In this document: one piece after another, positions 59,966 through 64,000 of the stretch
How positions within the stretch are numbered: position 1 is the first letter of the stretch
Layout of the letters: each line of letters begins with the position of its first letter
Origin: Anatilimnocola floriformis
Lineage (GTDB): Bacteria; Planctomycetota; Planctomycetia; Pirellulales; Pirellulaceae
Assembly (NCBI RefSeq): GCF_024256385.1
Contig: NZ_JAMLFW010000001.1
Location: 2,480,001 to 2,544,000, forward strand
Direction: 5' to 3'
Length of the DNA stretch: 64,000 nucleotides
Translations under genes and position numbers: made by a program
The notes under the pieces: generated by a model
Told to the model about the DNA's origin: nothing
Seen by the model: only the letters and a program-made list of their open reading frames with translations
Database searches by the model: none

Positions 59966-61885
59966 TTAGTTCAAAGTTTCAGCGTTCGGCGATGCAATCA
60001 GCGCGGCTAGTGTCGTAGGGTCTGGCGGCTTCACCAGATGGTGATTGAATCCGGCTTCCTTCGAGCGTAGGCGGTCCTCTGTTTGACCGTAGCCAGTGAG
60101 CGCGGCTATCACCATCCCTTCAAATTCGGGCACTGAACGCATTGCCTTTGCGACGTCGTAACCGTTCATACCCGGCATCCCGATGTCTAGCAGGACGATC
60201 TGTGGTTGAAAGTGCTTGGCCTTCTCAATTGCACTGGGACCATTGAAGGCAGATTGAACATCGTGCCCCCACGCTCTCAGCAAATGCTCAACGCTGGTCG
60301 CGGCATCCACGTTGTCATCGACAATTAGGACACGTCGTCGCGGCCCACCATTCGCAGCGCAGCGTGTGCTCAACGCTGCTTGCGTGGCAGGGGCGTTCTT
60401 CGCTAATGGCAAATGAACGGTAAGTTCACTACCTATTCCCAATCCCTCACTGGTTGCAGTTACCGAGCCGCCGTGCATTTCGACGATCCGTTTGACAAGC
60501 GTTAACCCAATCCCCAAACCGCCGCGAGCGCGTGCGATACTGGTATCAGCCTGCTCGAAGAGATTGAAAATCCTAGTGAGTTCATCGCCCGTCATTCCCA
60601 CGCCATTGTCCCGAACACGAATGGCGACTTCGTCTTTGCCGGGTTCAATCGTTAGCCAAATCTGGCTGGGTTTGTCAGTGTACTTTGAGGCATTGGACAA
60701 CAGGTTGCTGACAACTTGCGAGAGTCTCACCAAGTCGCCATCGACAAAAATTGGCCGAGCAGGACGCGTGAGCATTAGCTCATGTCCGCGTGCATCAATC
60801 GCAGGCTGAATTTCTTCAATCGCCCGCTCGACGAAGGCCCCCACGTCAATCGGCTGACTGACCAGATGAATCTTGCCCGTTACAATGCGCGAGACATCTA
60901 GCAGGTCATCGACCAGCCGCATCAGATGCACAATTTGTCGCTCCATCATCACGGTGGTTTGCTGGATTGCTGGCTCATCCCTGCTGGCTATTTTAAGTAG
61001 TTCGACCCCGTTACGAATGGGCGCGAGCGGGTTGCGAAGCTCATGCGCTAACATCGCTAGAAACTCGTTTTTATGTCTGTCAGCAAGTTGCAGTTGCTCG
61101 ACGTGGCGTTTATGGGTTAAGTCGCGGGTGATCTTGGCAAAGCCGTGTAATTCGCCTTTCGTGTCGTACAACGCGGTGATGACAACGTTTGCCCAGAATT
61201 GGGTTCGATCTTTGCGGACACGCCAGCCTTCATCTTCGATGCGGCCATCGCGTTTTACCACTTCAAGCTCATTCGCAGGCTTACCGTTGGCAACGTCCTC
61301 TGATGAATAGAACTCAGAGAAGTGCCGCCCGATGATTTCAGTCGCTGTGTACCCTTTGATCCGCTCCGCACCCAGATTCCAAGTTGCCACACGTCCGTCC
61401 GGTTCGAGCATGAAGATCGCGTAATCCTGTACGCTTTCAACCATCAGACGCAAACGCTCTTCGCTTTGCCGCAGCCTCTCTTCCGCTTCCTTGCGTTCGG
61501 TCAAATCTCGGGTAATTTTGAGAAACCCGCGAAGTTTTCCATCTGTGTTTCTTAACGAAGTGATAACCACATTCGCCCAAATCTGCGAGCCATCTTTGCG
61601 AACTCGCCATCCTTCATCTTGAATCCTGCCGCCAGACGCGGCGCGTCTCAGTTCCTCCTGCGGCCATCCAGAGTCAATTGCATCTTGCGTGTAGAATCGC
61701 GTGAAAGACAACCCGATGATTTCATTCGGTTTGTAGCCTTTGATACGCTCTGCCCCGGCGTTCCAGCTACGGATGATTCCGTTCTCATCTAGCAGAAAAA
61801 TGGCGTGATCTTCCACACCAGCGACAAGTTCCGTGAAGTGCTGCTCTATTTCATGCAGTGAAAAATCTGGCGATGGCGGCATCAT
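59966..61885 (-). CDS. Hybrid histidine kinase: PAS-PAS-HisKA-HATPase-REC
   Basis: About 639 residues from the tandem ATGs at 61885/61882. Two PAS domains (about 16-130 and 148-260) are internal duplicates: both have AIF-L-x4-G-x3-WN-x-GAERIKGY, and each ends in a PAC-type motif. HisKA has FLAMLAHELRNPLAPI with His281. The ATPase domain has LLSNASKY, DNGVGM and GGLGIGL. The C-terminal receiver (about 520-635) has LIVDDN and LLDIGMPGMNG. There are no TM segments, so it is a soluble sensor, possibly of redox or ligand by PAS. Confidence 0.93.
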   Translation of the reverse strand: MMPPSPDFSLHEIEQHFTELVAGVEDHAIFLLDENGIIRSWNAGAERIKGYKPNEIIGLSFTRFYTQDAIDSGWPQEELRRAASGGRIQDEGWRVRKDGSQIWANVVITSLRNTDGKLRGFLKITRDLTERKEAEERLRQSEERLRLMVESVQDYAIFMLEPDGRVATWNLGAERIKGYTATEIIGRHFSEFYSSEDVANGKPANELEVVKRDGRIEDEGWRVRKDRTQFWANVVITALYDTKGELHGFAKITRDLTHKRHVEQLQLADRHKNEFLAMLAHELRNPLAPIRNGVELLKIASRDEPAIQQTTVMMERQIVHLMRLVDDLLDVSRIVTGKIHLVSQPIDVGAFVERAIEEIQPAIDARGHELMLTRPARPIFVDGDLVRLSQVVSNLLSNASKYTDKPSQIWLTIEPGKDEVAIRVRDNGVGMTGDELTRIFNLFEQADTSIARARGGLGIGLTLVKRIVEMHGGSVTATSEGLGIGSELTVHLPLAKNAPATQAALSTRCAANGGPRRRVLIVDDNVDAATSVEHLLRAWGHDVQSAFNGPSAIEKAKHFQPQIVLLDIGMPGMNGYDVAKAMRSVPEFEGMVIAALTGYGQTEDRLRSKEAGFNHHLVKPPDPTTLAALIASPNAETLN

Positions 61886-62467
61886 GTTCTTTCGTGGACG
61901 GCTGCACATGGAAGATCCATGGTGCCAACTCATTGTCTGCGATACCGCCGAAAGTAGCCAGCCACAAAAGAATACGCGGTGTCGCGCATGAAAAAGCCCA
62001 GCGCGGGGCAAACGGGCTGGGCTGGGCACATTGGCCGATGAAGACCGGCAGGGTGCCCACTGACAACTATCGTCGCTATCTCACTGAAAGGTTGGGCAAT
62101 CGAACGGCGTCTGAACGGTTTCCGATAAATGCCCATGCCCTAACTCGCGCAGCGACGACTTACTTCGGCTGATGCGGATCGCCGATTAAACTTAGGCAAT
62201 GTTCAGCGATTACAACTTGTTTCTTTGTCAGGCGAAGCAAAGGATAGAAGTACGACTCGCTTCTTTAACGCGAATCATCCTTGTTCGCAGCGGCACAGAT
62301 TTGGCCCTATGCGGCTGACTGTCCCACCCCCTGACGCTCCACAATTGGGGAAAACCAGATGGCCGTTAGGCTGGTGGGACAGCGGAACTTGCCGCCATCT
62401 TGACGCTGACGACAGTTGGTTCAGGAGCCGAGTGCGTAAAATGTAGACATACGAAAGCGAGGTCTTT
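61886..62467. other. Intergenic region, nothing recognised
   Basis: About 580 bp upstream of the histidine kinase. The kinase frame extends to 62029 but lacks domain similarity there. No other gene or RNA seen. Confidence 0.45.
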
Positions 62468-62653
62468 ATGACCCGAACGGAACGCGAGCGGGAATTGCAG
62501 CTATCTCTGGTTTATGATCGCTATTTACTGATTCATGATTATCGTGCCGCGATGCACCTATATGGTGATCCTGCTGATTCGGAAAACGAATCGGAAGATG
62601 TGATGATTCAAGCAATCGCAAATCGGAAACAACCAAAGAAGCCGCCGAAGTAA
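62468..62653 (+). CDS. Small hypothetical protein, 61 residues
   Basis: MTRTERERELQLSLVYDRYL followed by an acidic middle and Lys/Pro-rich end (NRKQPKKPPK). A GCGAGG may serve as Shine-Dalgarno about 5 bases upstream. Soluble and mostly helical. No family recognised. Confidence 0.5.
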   Translation: MTRTERERELQLSLVYDRYLLIHDYRAAMHLYGDPADSENESEDVMIQAIANRKQPKKPPK

Positions 62654-62689
62654 CAAACCTCGCCGACTGACAACCGATACAATCAAACC

Positions 62690-62905
62690 ATGAAACGCGA
62701 AGCCCGCGCGCCGCTGATCGTCGCTATCATCGCGCTGGCTCTGCCGCTGCTGTACGTGGCGAGTTATTTCGCGATGGTCACACCAGCGTCCGTGACGGTC
62801 AGCAGCGCAGGAACCCATGTAGTCAACAACTACAGGTTCGGCGAAGTTCGGGCACAGCGATTCTTCTGGCCTTTAGAACAGATCGACATAAGGCTGCTTT
62901 GTTGA
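62690..62905 (+). CDS. Small membrane-anchored hypothetical protein
   Basis: 71 residues with an N-terminal TM helix (APLIVAIIALALPLLYVASY) and a short extracytoplasmic part (NNYRFGEVRAQRFFWPLEQI). Proteins ending in an FFWPLE-(Q/Y)-x-D-type motif are common in planctomycetes. The end, DIRLLC, may be slightly truncated. Confidence 0.55.
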   Translation: MKREARAPLIVAIIALALPLLYVASYFAMVTPASVTVSSAGTHVVNNYRFGEVRAQRFFWPLEQIDIRLLC

Positions 62906-62922
62906 CATAGTTGGCAATCGAA

Positions 62923-63135
62923 TTACAGCAAATCCAACCACAGCGGAATGTGTTCGGGTCTCAGAAGACCCAAATACTCTTCATCAGCAGGCCATGACTG
63001 AATGAACGCCGTTGGGAATGCAATCCCCAGGTAGGCTGCGCCGTGAGCCGGCCAAGTATAGTCTTGAACTTCGTCTGACGAGCTTAGGCACCAAGCGTGA
63101 TGCGCTGGGCAGTGGTCACCGTCCACAAAAGCCAA
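62923..63135 (-). CDS. Small hypothetical protein, 70 residues
   Basis: MAFVDGDHCPAHHAWCLSSS, then a C-terminal half AFIQSWPADEEYLGLLRPEH that reads like real protein. It is convergent with the preceding gene. Could be the C-terminal fragment of a larger protein. Low confidence. Confidence 0.4.
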   Translation of the reverse strand: MAFVDGDHCPAHHAWCLSSSDEVQDYTWPAHGAAYLGIAFPTAFIQSWPADEEYLGLLRPEHIPLWLDLL

Positions 63136-63564
63136 GCCTTCGCAATAGGTGTGCTGGTCGCGACCGATTCAACCATTCACAATATTCCGATTCACGTTGC
63201 ACTAGCTAATTCTCGCATGATGGACCTGCGTTGCGAATTGTAATGGGAAGACGAAATTGGTGGGATTGGACTTTCTGTCGTGACCCTGATTCCCCTCTCT
63301 TGCCGCCCTTGGAAGAACGCGGGCGTGGCGAAGGTCGAACGAGCATCGCAGGCGAAACCGCCATCACCCACATTTTCGATTAACACCGCGAAAGTTCGGC
63401 GATTTCAACTCCTCCAATTCTCCGCCAAATTCCTGGAAACGGGCAAAAGCGGGCGGACGGCAGCAGATTGCAACCCATTCACAATAAACGACTTCGGACG
63501 TCGACGGACACGGGCGGGTAGCCTATTTTCGTCCTGGAAAATCGCTCGGTAATCCGGCTACGCA
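63136..63564. other. Intergenic region, nothing recognised
   Basis: About 430 bp downstream of the ankyrin gene. No convincing gene or RNA. Confidence 0.45.
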
Positions 63565-63999
63565 TTAGAGCTCGTTCGCCTGCTTAGCTCCATTCGAGCG
63601 AAGAAACTGGACTACTTCGTCGCTGCCGCTATCGATCGCATGGTCGAGAGGCGTCATTTCGGCCCAACATGAGTTGATCGCCGCACCTTTCTCCAAGAGA
63701 AATTGAACCATCGGCAGATTTCCCTCTCGCGCTGCATGAATCAGTGCGTAGCAGCGTGTTTGGCCACGGACATCGAAGTTGATCTTTGCCCCATGAGCAA
63801 GCATCCACTTCACAACTTCAAGATGTCCGTCGCTTGCCGCGCGATAGACCACACCTTCTGGGCTCGCCACCGAATCGCTATTGGCTGGCTCGTTGATGTC
63901 GACGCCGGTACTAATCAGAAACTTGATGACGTCCAGATTCCCGGCAGAAGCAGCGTCGGAGAACCACATGCTTCGGCCATCAGGAAACTGGCGCTGGTC
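63565..63999 (-). CDS. Ankyrin-repeat protein (5' partial at the window edge)
   Basis: The frame is open to the right edge, so the start is outside; an internal ATG at 63969 is not needed. Ankyrin repeats are evident: AASAGNLDVIKFLISTGVDI, AASDGHLEVVKWMLAHGAKI, AAREGNLPMVQFLLEKGAAI and a last unit DHAIDSGSDEVVQFLRSNGA. No signal peptide is visible in the part seen. It likely mediates protein interactions. Confidence 0.85.
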   Translation of the reverse strand, partial: DQRQFPDGRSMWFSDAASAGNLDVIKFLISTGVDINEPANSDSVASPEGVVYRAASDGHLEVVKWMLAHGAKINFDVRGQTRCYALIHAAREGNLPMVQFLLEKGAAINSCWAEMTPLDHAIDSGSDEVVQFLRSNGAKQANEL

Positions 64000-64000
64000 G

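Noticed and set aside
1-64000. CRISPR arrays or rRNA genes
   Set aside because: No regularly spaced repeats of the right length and no rRNA-like sequence seen.

Overview
The window looks like a chromosomal segment of a planctomycete, probably a Pirellulales-type member of the Planctomycetia. The evidence is gene content. There are three paired modules of a haem-motif PSCyt/DUF1549/DUF1553 protein with a Tat-exported DUF1501 protein. There are also a PVC-type propeller/HEAT/CxxCH cytochrome, a DUF1559 prepilin-like protein, and an ECF sigma factor coupled to a Ser/Thr kinase with WD40 repeats. Many small GC-rich palindromes of the kind that litter planctomycete genomes are present. No rRNA, CRISPR array or intact transposase was seen.

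Layout. 0-10 kb: a left-truncated transglutaminase-fold protein, PSCyt/DUF1501 pair 1, a DUF1559 protein with a small membrane protein, and recG. 10-14.6 kb: tRNA-Leu(UAA), two alpha/beta hydrolases and a GNAT acetyltransferase; a 521-bp element with perfect 23-bp terminal inverted repeats and an 8-bp target duplication sits between the last two genes and carries one zinc-ribbon membrane protein. 14.6-18.5 kb: an overlapping glycosyltransferase / methyltransferase / GT-C-TPR operon. 18.6-24.3 kb: a hydrolase and PSCyt/DUF1501 pair 2. 24.3-29 kb: a hypothetical gene, a CdiI-like immunity gene running into a second copy of the kinase's WD40 tail, then the kinase and its sigma factor. 29.6-34.4 kb: DUF4139 and vWA genes, HesB/IscA, a small membrane protein and a hydrolase. 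34.5-39.7 kb: PSCyt/DUF1501 pair 3. 39.8-50.6 kb: AroH chorismate mutase, a possibly frame-split membrane protein, a ZIP transporter, DinB, the PVC cytochrome, a gluzincin, an LRR gene pair and a Gfo/Idh/MocA oxidoreductase.

From tRNA-Asn (about 51 kb) to the right edge the segment is accessory in character. Three copies of a dispersed repeat alternate with single genes, including a peptidoglycan-binding HEXXH metalloprotein. These are followed by a type I restriction HsdR remnant, an LMW tyrosine phosphatase P-loop remnant, a YpfJ-type metallopeptidase, a DUF4326 protein, a GTPase with a DUF697-like tail, a receiver-coiled-coil protein, a hybrid histidine kinase, several small hypotheticals and a right-truncated ankyrin protein.

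Functionally, the PSCyt/DUF1501 pairs and the PVC cytochrome suggest a large investment in exported haem proteins and hydrolase-like partners, probably for complex organic matter. The sigma/kinase and histidine kinase genes give signalling capacity. The most unusual observations are the TIR/TSD element, the WD40-tail duplication with only synonymous changes beside an orphan immunity gene, and the repeat-bounded island after tRNA-Asn.
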